Below, piece after piece: positions 1-11,063 of a stretch of DNA of 64,000 nucleotides. The position numbers were made by a program, and so were the translations under genes. Source of the stretch: Calycina herbarum (Eukaryota > Ascomycota > Leotiomycetes > Helotiales > Pezizellaceae); contig LLEY01000228.1 in the NCBI GenBank assembly GCA_001414485.1, forward strand, positions 1 through 64,000, given 5' to 3'. Under the pieces are notes generated by a model. The model searched no databases, was not told the DNA's origin, and worked only from the letters and a program-made list of their open reading frames with translations. Every line of letters starts with the position of its first letter. Positions within the stretch are counted from its first letter, which is position 1.

Positions 1-335
1 TAATAAAAATTAATAAAATTAAAAAATCTACTTTATTACTATATAAATAAGTAATATTGAAAATTTTAAACGCTTACTAGCTATAACTAACGATTCGCTT
101 AAAATTACCCCTGTATTCATAGATTTTTTTAAATTTCTTTAATAACTTAGCTATTATAATTAGTTAGTATCTAAGATTTCTAATATTATTTACATATATA
201 GTAATAAAGTAAGGTTTTTAATTTTATCAATTTTTATTAAGAATTACAGATTTTTACTAGGGTTGCACAGACGTTTTTTGTATGTATTTTTAGTGATCGA
301 CTCGGTGATATGATCGACTCGCTGATAAACCACGT
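1..335. mobile_element. Truncated RIP-damaged pogo/Fot1-type transposon end
   Basis: The first 335 bases are extremely AT-rich and end in a terminal-repeat-like block at about 291-335. That block holds two copies of a GATCGACTCG(G/C)TGAT motif and finishes with CTGATAAACCACGT, followed by TA. The complete pogo/Fot1 element at 51763-53621 ends in nearly the same bases (CTAATAAACCACGT then TA), so this looks like the right terminus of a related element whose other end lies left of the window. No transposase could be read. The AT excess fits RIP. The family link rests on the terminus only. Confidence 0.6.
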
Positions 336-1163
336 TATTTAATAATTTTAATTCCTTAAATTAAATCTTGACTTCTGTTTATCTCCATTTTATTTCTCTT
401 TGATTTCCCTCTTCTCATTTCTCAAAATTAATCTCCGCCATGCTTCCCTGTATATTATTAACTGTTTCAACAACAAAACTTAGTCGGACAGAACATTTGT
501 AAATTCATATATAGTTATACTTTAGCCTCTAGCCATCGTGTTCTCACCGTGCTACGGCACTCAGACAATTGAGCTACCTTAGCCTGCTATCCTGTTCTCC
601 TATTTCGACTTCCAGTTCACCCCTCGCACTCTTCATTTAACACTCTTGCAATTGTCTGGCTCTCCTCTCTCTTAACTAGAGCAATACGACCCTACCCTAA
701 ACATTCGATGCACCAGCACTAAACAACCTTCTTGCCAATTGTCTAAACCTTCAATACCGATTTCCGTCTTAGTCAAGTGTACTTAGAATCGTTCTTATTC
801 TGTTACAAGTCACAATTATCTATCTCTGCGCTACCCGCCAATAGGAACTTTTAAAGGTTCCATGCTATTGGTAGGTAACCTACAAATAGCAACCCTAACG
901 TGATATTGACAGTGGTATAAATTTGTTATTCCGTCTGTTGGTGTATCAAGCGTAGGTAAGTAAGGTGGCTGGGGTGGGCGAGTGAATTCTGAGGTTCGGT
1001 TTTCTGGGTCTAGAAATAGAAGAGGTGGAAACTAAGCTAGATTGTCATGATTCGGTTAGAATTGGTTGTGACTATTTGTAAGTGAGAAAGGAAAGAAAAT
1101 CCTCGCATCAGTATCATCGCCTCTCATCAAATTAGTCTTTTTCCTACATCACGTACCGAGAAA
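336..1163. other. Intergenic, no gene recognised
   Basis: No convincing coding region. On the minus strand at 566-576 there is an exact match to the RNA polymerase III A-box pattern (TAGCTCAATTG), in a stretch that could form a D-arm-like hairpin. I see no proper T-arm or B box, so this is at most a degenerate tRNA-derived SINE head and is not called as a tRNA. Confidence 0.5.
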
Positions 1164-1322
1164 ATGTCCTTTGTCCAGTCCTTAATTCCCTCCCGTTGTT
1201 CCCACAACCAATTACTCTCTATAGCGGAAAATGAGGCTAATTCGAAACAAAGAAAGTTAAAAGATATGTTGCAAGGTCAAGGAAGTGGTATTGGTATTCA
1301 ATATTATGGGGTGGAGAATTAG
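1164..1322 (+). CDS. Small hypothetical ORF (52 aa)
   Basis: An ATG at 1164 opens a 52-codon frame ending in TAG at 1320-1322. The product is Gln/Ser/Lys-rich, without a signal peptide, membrane segment or recognised domain. Codon use looks plausible, but no supporting neighbour or splice structure is visible. It could be chance, or an exon of an unrecognised gene. Confidence 0.2.
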   Translation: MSFVQSLIPSRCSHNQLLSIAENEANSKQRKLKDMLQGQGSGIGIQYYGVEN

Positions 1323-1596
1323 GTGTATATTGCTACAAGGAGGGAATTATCTATTGTGATGCCAGAAGTATAAATACCCCAAGAGTGACTCATAATCTAA
1401 TTAGGCCTAACCTAATTAGGTATAGTCACAAGAGTGAATATCTAATACAACAACAAGATACAAGGTCCTATCTCTATTGTTCCATCAGAACAAGTCATAA
1501 TACATGTGTATCTACCTCTGCAGAGTTTCATTTGATATTTCGCACTTCTACCCCTCAAACCATTAAAAAAACCATAAACAACCCAACACCCTAAAC

Positions 1597-2112
1597 ATGA
1601 ACAGACAAAGGAGAATAGATGCATCAAAAGGCTCCCACGGTCAAGCATGGACTCCTTTCGAAAAGGCACTCTTAATGTCAATGATCCCGCTCAGGTTGTG
1701 AGGCAGAAGTTGGTTCTGGTTGGCAGCAGAGACGAATGCGGAAGGAGCTCGTCGAGGCATTCCAGAAATTCGCAATTACAAGGACAGAAATTGCGGTGAT
1801 TTTTTCCGTAGGTATAGAGAGGCGTCGAAGGCTGAATGGGGCGAGGATGTTATGAAAGCACAAGCATATCTCATGGCAATTGATGGGATTCTTGCTCTCG
1901 GGAAGGAGGTAAGAGTTGATTTTCCGGCCGTTCTAGGAATAGACTCGGATGCTAGTCCAGATGATAACGACCTGGATGCTGATATCCAAGACCCGGATAA
2001 CCAAGAGACTGATGACTCGGACGATGATGATAACTTATATTTTGATAAGGAACTTGTTTATGGGAAGGGAGCAGGCCTTGATAGCATGGAAGTCTCTTTC
2101 CTTCTTTCTTAA
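1597..2112 (+). pseudogene. Acidic hypothetical protein with one in-frame TGA
   Basis: An ATG at 1597 begins a frame with a short tryptophan-containing head (AWTPFEKALLMSMI), broken by a single TGA at 1699-1701. The same frame then stays open to 2112. The downstream part contains a charged helical region (KAEWGEDVMKAQAYLMAI) and a strongly acidic Asp-rich tail (about residues 125-150) before a short hydrophobic end. No intron of normal length removes the stop: the nearest GT..AG pair spans only about 32 nt. CGA to TGA would be a C-to-T change of the RIP type. Function is unknown. Alternatives are a mis-modelled multi-exon gene or two unrelated frames; sequence between 1740 and 1800 also reads reasonably in another frame. 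Confidence 0.4.
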
Positions 2113-3035
2113 GTCTTCTCCTTTCCAGTTTCAACATTAATTCGTCTATACCTTTAAAGAAAGGTTAGCTCTCTCCATTACTAATAATTTCACCTAAAGC
2201 CCCCCCCCTTGGAATTCAATCAATGGTTTTTATAAAGATTTCAAGATTTACCCTCCTTCTTCTCCCTGATCCGTTCTCTTAGGAAATCACAAGTGATTAT
2301 TATAATTCTTTCCCTTTCATCAGTCCAATTTTCAAAGTTATGCCCCAAAATTGAAGTCAATCGCTCTCACATTACCTTGCCTGGGTACCCTCATACTCGA
2401 ACGTAACCTTACTTCTTCACCTGCCTGTCATTACGTCTCCCTTCCTCATTTTATTTTGTGATTGAAGGGGCTTTTCTTTTCGAAGGGCGGGGAACTATGT
2501 TTGCTTTCTCGCTTACGAAAGTTTACGCCCAAAATCATCTATTATTTACCCTTAATTAATTCAACCTGTGCCTTCTCTAAGTCTAATTGAACTTGAGATA
2601 GATTTATTTCAACATAAATATTTACATTAATTTCTAATTTCCTCTCCCATTGCGAGACGTTCAACTTCGTTTCTCTTTTCGAGATATTATCCTTGCCTAA
2701 ATAAAGCTCTTCTATTTCTTCTTGAGTGATCCTCGTTTTTATTTCCCCGCGTCAGACCCAGCTGGTTTCCAAGGTCCCCAATAAAACATAGAATCACCCT
2801 CCAATTCATGTAAGTCAAGAACCACGCTGACATTTTTCGTCCCAACGAAGGGTATCGGGTAGGGAATTTGAATTGTGGAAAGACTCTACTTACTTACCTG
2901 GGTTTGAGTGTGGAAATTTGGATAAGGGGTTGTTGAGTTTATCGTGGGTATGGTTCGGGTTGAAAATGCTGGCTCCCTTCCAACTTTCCGATTCAACTCC
3001 TTCCCTTGTGCTCCTTCGCTTATCTGACTGTCATG
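2113..3035. other. Intergenic, no gene recognised
   Basis: Pyrimidine-rich, moderately AT-rich sequence with an eight-C run near 2201-2208. Open frames here are short and lack recognisable protein features. Nothing supportable was found. Confidence 0.5.
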
Positions 3036-3892
3036 CTATCTCGCTCCAGATTCATGCCACTTCTCAACTTCTCCCTTCTGATTAATTCGGCCAGCCATCC
3101 ATAACCCCTCGTCATTCTGTGTCATCCCATGTACCACTGGATTCGGAGAAAACGCAATAGGAGGGAGTTTCGGCGGCGGTAGTGGATCGGGACTCCCAAT
3201 TAATGCCGGGGAAAACTTCAAGGTTGCTTCCAAGGATGATATTCTTAGACGGGTCCTTCGGACACAGTATCCGCCGGCGAGGAGTAAGACGAAGGCAAGT
3301 GTAATTCCAATTCCCAGTCCAATTTTTGAAGCTGGTTTGAGGGTATTTGTCCTTGGCATTGAGGTGACAGCTGTAAGAGTCGGGATTGGCGAGGAATTCA
3401 AATCTGCGGAAGTGCTCGCGAGGTTATCACTGCTAGTTTGAGAAGGTGTTGAGTTTGGAGGTGTTTGCGGTTCAGATGTATTTTCGGATGAAGAGTGAGT
3501 TGGCGTTGGAGATGAAGACAGTGATGGAGATGTAGAAACAGAACTTGATATCATTCCCTGAATTTGAGTCTAGGGTTTTGAAGAACTCAATGCTGGTTTT
3601 TGTTCGGAACTCGGACTTGGAGTTGTGGTTTTAGAAACAGATGATTTCCTGGTCTCAGTAACAATGACAGGAGTTGGAGTTTCTGTCGCAGTCGCAGTTT
3701 TGACAGTCACAGATGTTTCTGTCTTTTTAACTGTAACCACAACGACCGGGACGAGTCTTGTCTTATTTCCATCTTGATAGTGCTAAGAGGTTCTCGGCGA
3801 TTTTCAAAGCCGGAAAGATTGAGAGCATCTATAGTACTAGCACCAAATGTTAGTGCCAAGGCCAAAAATTTGTGGTTCTTCATTTTATGCAA
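3036..3892 (-). pseudogene. Decayed secreted Ser/Thr-rich single-pass membrane protein
   Basis: Reading leftward from an ATG at 3892, the protein begins with an N-terminal signal peptide (KFLALALTFGASTIDAL). At about 3777 the frame must shift by one base to continue into a Thr/Val/Ser-rich extracellular stretch. That frame meets one TAG at about 3572, then runs open to 3036 through a Ser/Thr/Pro-rich region, one transmembrane helix (IGLGIGITLAFVLLLAGGY) followed by Arg residues, and a Pro-rich cytoplasmic tail. The order signal peptide, mucin-like stalk, single TM, short tail is typical of fungal WSC/Mid2-like or other surface glycoproteins, but no WSC cysteine domain is visible. CAG to TAG is RIP-like. 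The frameshift plus stop argue for a pseudogene; an intron joining the pieces is less likely because candidate introns are too short. Confidence 0.6.
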
Positions 3893-5176
3893 GCAAATGA
3901 CAATAAACCCGAGGAAGAATAAGGAGTTTTATTGATGATATGTATCACCAGAATATGACCTCAATAAAGTAATGTTGATAAGTTGATAAACTCGATAAAT
4001 CGATAGAGTGATAGGCTGAGAAGCTAACCAAAGCCGCGATTGATTTATAGGGTGGGAAGGCGGACAATATGAATCAGAGAGAACATCAACTAGATTTAGA
4101 AATTATTCACCGCTGTAAGGTCATCGTCTCATTCTAAGTCGTATCCGTATCTCAAGTGGTGATTGGAGTGTTAAAACTGATTTAAATTTGAGTGAAGGGC
4201 ATGGTCGTGGCTTAGCATTGAGTATTCGCTCAAACTCTAGAAAATTCAATTTCAAAGGCTAGGAACCTCTTGGTTCTTCTCCCGGGATTATACCAAATTT
4301 TAAGGTTCTTCAGTTTTTATGTTTTAACAGCAGGTCTTCTTCCGTTGGATGCATCCAAAATACCGTACTTAGTAGCCTTCTTTTCCAGTCACCCAAGACC
4401 CGAAATATGGAGTGACTGACCGATGGAAAGAGTACACACTACCTAACTTTGGAAACTTAACCCACTATTGTCATTTTGGAGTCATGGATTTTATGCAAAA
4501 GTTCCTCTGTTGAGAAAGCCACGTGACCTAAGATCTCTCCAAAACTCACCAGACTTGCGGAAAATCTTTTCAGATAGTTGAGGTGCTCGATATTTCTGCG
4601 GAACAATCCAGAAATATTTTTCTAATCACTAGGGAGGAATTAGCAGTGCGATCTAAGTCTTGAAACTAATAGAGCGAGGGGGTACTGTCAGGTGATCAAG
4701 CAACCATCGGAGGCTCCTCCGTGCTTACTATCATAATGATGTTCTCATCCGAGAAAGGGTAATTCCGAGGAAGGGTGGTGAGCAAACTGTAGCTGTGTGT
4801 TTTGGTTTTTTGCCTTTAATAGTCAAGTACATCCCCTAGCCAAACAAATTTATTTCGCAATCATTTTGTTGTTCTAAACAATTTGTACATGGGAAGTGAC
4901 TTGCACATATCATAGGATCTTGGTAACTCTAGGGACTTCTTAGCTATTTCATATATCTGGCTGTAGATGCACCGTTTTCCTGGTGAAATTTGTACTTACC
5001 TTTCCATTTTCCCCCTTTTAAAATTGACTGGATTTCTTAATATTCGGTGATGAATAGCGGCGAATTTGAAAAGACCACTATAGTTAACACTTTTCGTCAA
5101 GAGGTTTGATTTGTGGTTATACTACTTGCACATTCAAAAGATGACATGCTGTGGTCGGATATGCCGTCTTGCTGTG
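3893..5176. other. Intergenic, no gene recognised
   Basis: AT-rich sequence upstream of the decayed membrane-protein gene. A short pure GATA/TGATAA-rich patch at 3975-4015 (repeated GTTGATAA, CTCGATAAA) is a local low-complexity feature. No coding region, RNA gene or transposon terminus was recognised. Confidence 0.5.
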
Positions 5177-5488
5177 TCAGGTTAATCGTAACGGGCGTTC
5201 TTGTACCATACAAAAGATATCTAAACAACAGGTTAGAAAGGGGCATCTGCTAAGTAAAGTATTTCTTGAAGTTGAGACGTACATACCGGACCTCATGCCG
5301 GTTTTCCCCAACGAAGACTTGCCTTTTTGAGAAATTAGAAAGGCAAAGAGAAAAGGAAACAGAGATGAAAATATTGTGCACTGACCTGTTCCAAATTTCC
5401 CACGTAGGCTAATTAGCCTGTTCAGAGAAAGGGCCTTCTTTTCTCCGAGCATTGCTGCAAGTCGATGATACCTTTGGTGGCCGTGCAT
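5177..5488 (-). pseudogene. Possible spliced gene remnant, weakly DUF6594-like start
   Basis: From an ATG at 5488 the first exon (5488-5386) gives a peptide containing YHRLAAMLGEKKAL, which resembles the conserved opening of fungal DUF6594 membrane proteins (from memory; weak). Two intron-like segments follow: 5385-5323 (GTCAGT...AAAAAG) and 5286-5221 (GTATGT, CTAAC branch site, TTTAG). The last exon, 5220-5177, ends in TGA, giving only about 60 aa. DUF6594 proteins are much longer and have C-terminal membrane helices, none of which are seen here, so this would be a 5' fragment. The good splice signals are the main reason to list it. It may be chance. Confidence 0.22.
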
Positions 5489-8400
5489 TCAGTATTTCAG
5501 GCTCAATGATAGCAACATACATCCAAGAATTGGCACATGTATCTGGTACCTTGATGGAACCTCAAAAGCTTCATAAATGATGAAATATTCTCCCAATAAC
5601 AATGATCTCAATCCGAAAGTCCAAGTTAAGTATCCAAATCGAGAGTATCAGAATTGTATTTGTCGTTCTTACTTCTTGGCAATAAAAAGCGTATTCTTTG
5701 TGCGATGATTCGATGTAAACTCTCGTCTTGTGGGTTACATTGCCACTATTCCCATTTTCACCTTCACACACTGTTGCAAAACGAGGAAAACATACAGTGG
5801 TATGATTAAAGTTCCAAGCACCACTTTAGTTGCGAGATACCACATACCATTTTGCTGAATTTCTTCCCAAGGTGGATATTCTCCGGATTCATTTTTGTTT
5901 ATCGGAGTTGTTCCGGATCAGCGTTTATTGACAATTATCCGTTGAACACAACCCCGCTTCTCATTTATGGGAAATCCACCAGCCGCCCGAATTCCGAATC
6001 GCCTCCAAACAGTTGGGAGTTTTGTAAATGACGGCAAACTTCATGCTAAATGGCCAAGAAGGCTTGATATATTAGCAATAACTCTTCTAATAAACTACAC
6101 GTGTGAATTCCACTATATAGAGATGAAAACTGCTGTGTAGATCTCGGCCGCTCCCATTGTGTCGTCACACAACTTAAAAAAACATCGTGAACTGTTGAGG
6201 CTCAAAGTGTATGAAACTTCATGGAAAAGTGAGGAGAACAACTACCGTTTCCCTTTGACATTCTCATTACGTATCCTCGCCGGTAGCTTCGGTCCTGCGG
6301 ATGCCCGCTGATGGGAAAACTGTGCTTTGGTATCTGATCTGATGTAACATTTCGAATAAATTTTCGAACTCGGAAAACCAATTTAATCAATCGTGGTCAA
6401 GGCATCCATTTCCCCCACCAACCCAATCTAATTCAGGAAGGTATTCGGCCGATCGCCTTATCTTTTTAAATAGGAATTCACACACCATCTTCTTCGTTTT
6501 ATTTCCAAGAGAACAATCGCACGGTGGTGACATTTTGTGAAATATATTATCTGAAAATGGCAGGTCGATGTCGTCTGATTGATTTAATCAATCTTTAATC
6601 TACAACCAGAGAGCTATGTAGTCACTTCTGATGTAAGGCTGAGTAAGTCCTTCAACAGAATTAATTGACAAACCATTTAATTTATATCCCAATGATCACA
6701 GCTTTTTGGGAATTGGGAGTTGGATTTGGGCATAACTGACGAATGTAAATTATGTTATTGCGTGCATAATGCACATGTGTGGCGAGACCGAGTAGCATTT
6801 GGGCAAATGCCTGGAACATGCATATATCGTCTTTCTTAGGCAGCCTTGCGTGTGGCGATCGTCGATAATTCCGATCAGATTCGAAGGATTCGGTGGCTGA
6901 AGATGACGACGAATCCTAAATCGGTATTGCGCAAGACAGGGCGATGGAACACTTCGAGAAGGTGTTAAAGTCTGCCAAGATGGAACAGTAAGCCAAGTTA
7001 TGAGTGCAGAAAGCCTTCTTGTATTCTTTTCAAAACGAAGTCGACAAGCAGGATAGGATCGGGAGTCAGACGGAAGGGTGAGTTTGGCCCGCCAAACATC
7101 ACGGGAACTCGGCACGTATTCTCAATACGTACAGCAGTACATTGACTCGGCGAACGAAGTTGTAGAACGAGCTGTTGGATAATATATTTATTCCGGGGGG
7201 CTGTTCAGGGGGGTGGTCAAAGTGGGTCCAGGCCGCATAGGCGAGTTTAAAGTGGGGGATCATGAGCCAAAAAATCTGCCGAGTATCAGCCCTCATTGGC
7301 TGACGACAACAACCATTTCGGCCACGACATCCATCCTTCATCGGTGAAACCCCCAGCATCAACAACAAGCAACTGTCTCCGGCACCACGTTACAACTTGT
7401 CTGCTGTTCAGAAATGATACCAGTGATACCCTTTCCAACGGATCAACACTCCCCTTGATCCTGTTCCAGCCCTTCATCTCGTGATAGCTTCACTGCAGCC
7501 TCTCAAGACCCATGCCTTGGGCGAGCACTCGAGAGGGGGCATCACGCCTTGGCTTGGCAAACACAGAGATGCAGATATACGCTCCCCCCCAATCAGCCCC
7601 CTCCTCAATCTTTAGCATCCAATCCAATTCCTGTACGCCAGCCTCAACCAAGGATACCCCAATGCTGCCAAGATTTCTACCGCGATAAGCTCTTGATAGC
7701 GTCTTGACGTCGACGTGTCCCCCCTTGACGATAATATAGAAGCAATATCGGGCTTTGAATGGGCAAGATGGAGCTTCGATAACATCAAGATAAGCCTCAA
7801 CTGGTTCCACATGTGCCGAAGAAGAGCTGGAAATACAAGTCAAAAAGCATTTTCGCAGCCGCCAAGCTTTACGACGTTGAAACAAGAAAGACCCTCCCAG
7901 GTGCAGGGCAGCAAGTTAGACCGGGTTCATAGCCACGGCCAGTACCCCCCGACGTTCCTCTGCCAGCTTTCCCATGCAAATTCGACTCCAAAGGACTCAT
8001 GGCCAATGGTATCCAACTCATCCAACGAGTACAGTCGGGTTCTCGTCCAAAATTGGCAGGTTGACAGCAACCTGTGGGGTAAAGACCAACGATCGATGGC
8101 GTCTACGGGATGTACCCCTACTCACCCACAGTCAAAGATCCCCCTTGGTACACCGGGTGGCAAGAGGCGAATGGGAGACTTCTCTTTTGATATCAAGGCG
8201 GGTATCAAGGGCTCAGGCCATGAACACCGGGACTTTTCCCCCCATCGGTCCAGGTACGCAAAGGCTAGCAACTATACTCTCTAGCGATAGGTCAACGTTT
8301 AGTGACATTCCTATCTGAGATTGTATGGTGCGCTACACGACGGAGATGGCGTGCAGTCAGTACCTAGAATTTGAGGAAGCAACTTTAAATCTTATCTCTT

Positions 8401-8830
8401 TGTTTGAGTCGTCGGCACTTGGGGCTATGATCTGCAGGGAAGGGGGTGTACCATTGTTGTGCTTCCATGCATATTATTTTTTCTATCGCTTCTACTGCGG
8501 CGAACCCATCACTTTAACGTCCTATCAGATGCAAGGACTCTGATTAACCCACCAAGTGCTGGATTTGCCAAGGACTATTCATCAAATGACTCTCCCTCTC
8601 TCGAGACTTCTACACCGACGGTGGGCTTCCATTCTAATGTGGGATCTTCCAAGGGTCACTACCATTATAGAAGGTGGTTTAGAATAAGTCAACACCACTC
8701 TTCTATTTATTTGTGATGTGGTGTGCAGGGCCTCCTTGGCGTTCGGTTATTGTGTACTTGCAACCAACGGATCATGCTGTCTACCTTGCATGTGAGTAAG
8801 TGATCATCACTTGTTGCTGGTTTCTTTAGG
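5489..8830. other. Long stretch without a recognised gene
   Basis: The left part (to about 7100) is AT-rich. From about 7190 to 8660 the composition is more GC-rich and open frames occur on both strands (for example plus 7715-8284 and minus 7490-7885), but they begin at non-ATG codons, overlap each other antisense, lack splice signals and match no family I know. The compositional step near 7190, with a run of C/G homopolymers, could mark an inserted or transferred segment. No terminal repeats were found. Confidence 0.4.
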
Positions 8831-8839
8831 AATATATAA
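8831..8839 (+). promoter_or_regulatory. Candidate TATA box of the subtilisin gene
   Basis: AATATATAA lies about 110 bases upstream of the protease ATG at 8946. It is followed by a CT-rich leader, the normal layout of a strongly expressed secreted-enzyme promoter in filamentous fungi. Assigned by position and motif only. Confidence 0.45.
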
Positions 8840-8945
8840 GTCTGTTGAAGATCTCCTTTTCATATTCCCTTTTTTCATCACCAGCATCAATCCACTCCTA
8901 CTCAATTCGACCAACCCAGTAGCATCCAATCCTCGGTCATTCATT

Positions 8946-10245
8946 ATGGCTCCTTACTTTGCAAAGATCGCTGCTTTGGCAGCAATCGTGCTTCCATTTG
9001 TTCTTGGTGCCCCAACAAGCACTCACCACGTTAAGATCCGCAATGCTGATGCTACCGATGTTGTCGCCGACAGTTACATTGTCGTCTACAACAAGGATGT
9101 CTCTGCTGAGGTCATCTCTTCTCACGTCGAGAATGTCAACTCTTTGATCTCAAAGCGTGACACCTCTGCTGGAATTGGAGCCACTTATGAAATCTCCGAC
9201 TTCAAGGGTTACCAAGTCTCCGCTGATTTGGAGACCATCAACGCTATTGCTTCTTCCCCAGAGGTACTTGACTCCCGACCATATTTTTAGACCATATTCT
9301 TACCATCTTTAGGTTGCCTACGTTGAGAAGGATCAAATCTACACCACTCAAGCAATCACCACCCAAACTAGTGCTCCATGGGGTCTCGGTCGTGTTTCCC
9401 ACAAGGCTGCCGCTTCTACCACCACTTACCTCTATGACTCCACTGCCGGTGCCGGTGCCACTGTCTACGTTGTTGACACTGGTGTCTTGATCACCCACTC
9501 TGAATTTGAGGGTCGTGCTACCTGGGGTGCTAATTTCATCACTGGCTCAGCTGTATGTATTTTCTAGAATTATACAATTTCCATGGCTAACAAATATCAG
9601 AACACCGATGAATACGGACACGGTACTCACTGCGCTGGAACCATTGGAGGAAAGACCTATGGTGTCGCTAAGAAGGTCAGCATTGTTGCCGTCAAGGTTC
9701 TCGACAGCACAGGATCAGGAACTACTGCTGGTGTCATCTCTGGTGTCCAATGGGTGGCTACCAACCACGTTACCAAGTCTGTTTTGAGCATGTCTCTTGG
9801 AGGAGCTTACTCTGCCGCCATGAACTCCGCTGTCGCTGGTGCCGTTTCTGCCGGTGTGACCAGCGCTGTCGCTGCAGGTAACTCTGGTGCAAACATCTCC
9901 GGATACTCTCCAGCATCTGAGCCATCTGCAATCACTGTCGGTGCAATCAGCTCCACCAACGCCCGTGCTTCGTTCTCCAACTATGGTGCTCTCCTTGATC
10001 TCTGGGGACCAGGTGTCAATGTCCTCTCCTCGTGGATTGGATCCAACACCGCCACCAACACCATCAGCGGTACCTCCATGGCCACCCCACACATTGCTGG
10101 TTTGGCAGCTTACCTCATTGCTCTTGAGGGTCTCTCTACCCCAGCTGCTGTCCTTTCACGCCTCAATGCACTTGCCACCTCTGGTCAAGTCACTGATGTT
10201 CAGAGCTCCAAGAACCTCATTGGTTACAACGGTAACGGTGCTTAA
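8946..10245 (+). CDS. Secreted subtilisin-like serine protease (S8A, proteinase K type)
   Basis: Three exons (8946-9263, 9313-9552, 9601-10245) separated by 49- and 48-nt introns encode a 400-aa preproprotein. Residues 1-20 form a signal peptide ([14 protein letters not shown]), about 35-106 an I9 propeptide inhibitor ([11 protein letters not shown]), and the mature enzyme probably starts near Ala120 ([15 protein letters not shown]). The catalytic triad is visible: Asp161 in VVDTGV, His193 in GHGTHCAGT and Ser345 in [12 protein letters not shown]; the oxyanion Asn is in AAGNSG. Length and layout fit extracellular proteinase-K/alkaline proteases that digest external protein and are self-activated by propeptide cleavage. 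The start is the only ATG giving a signal peptide. No C-terminal extension is present. It is intact, unlike several neighbours. A role in nutrition or host-protein degradation is inferred from the family. Confidence 0.96.
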
Positions 10246-11063
10246 ATGTATATTTTGAGATATTTGACCAGTAGAGGAGGAAGGACTTGCTTGAAATAGA
10301 GAACTGCATTGGATACGGAGTAGACTTTTATTTCTTGCTCATGGGTTCAAGCGGTGGATTTTGCATGGTTGTTGGTTGGTGAGGAGAGGAGTGGCTTCTG
10401 CTGGCTGAGTGGGAGGGGTTTAGTTATAATTTGTTATTAATGCATTTTGATTAAACTCAGAAGGTATCTCTGGTGAGCTACATGTTTTGTCTTGACTTGA
10501 GTTCTTTCGACAAGCCTTCACAAAATATCAGGTCTCCAGAAGAGAGGAAAATATCCAATACTTAAGTTAAATCTTGTGTCCTTCGAGTCTTGGGTCTAAC
10601 ACTTTGCAGAGGGGTTAGGCATAACAATTATTTCACATTTCTTTCTCTTTTGTCCCACGTTTCCTTTTTTTTACTCTTGGGAATCTCGTGAGACTTGACG
10701 TAACTGGTGTTTCATTGATTTTGTTCCGAACCCTTCGTGGTCTTTCCACCACTTCATAATATCATCCAAGAGTTTCTTACAGAATCGAGAATCCAGGTTG
10801 TAATTCTCATGGCACTCTTCGAACAAGACTTTTCGACTGTTTCGCGCAACCAAAAGCATTATCTAAATCTCTTGCATGTCTTGATATCATTTCTATGGGA
10901 CCTTGAGTTCCTTTGTTCTGTAGCAGCCCACCCCACTCCGCTAGTCAGTTTGGTTTTTACTAGCGCATCCTCCTCTTGTCGCGAGGCTCGCTACAACACC
11001 ACTCGACCTCTTCCCACACATCAACCATCAAAAAAAGGCTGACACGTCAGTGCAATTTTCAAG
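10246..11063. other. Intergenic between protease and BTB array
   Basis: Holds the 3' flank of the protease gene and the promoter of the first BTB paralogue. Open frames in this stretch have no ATG or family features. The last 100 bases before 11064 are C/A-rich, like a fungal 5' leader. No repeat or RNA gene seen. Confidence 0.5.

Noticed and set aside
7490..7885. 131-aa minus-strand frame
   Set aside because: Starts at TTG, overlaps the plus-strand frame and shows no family resemblance.
7715..8284. 189-aa plus-strand frame
   Set aside because: Begins at GTG, no ATG start, overlaps equally long antisense frames, and has no domain or splice signal.
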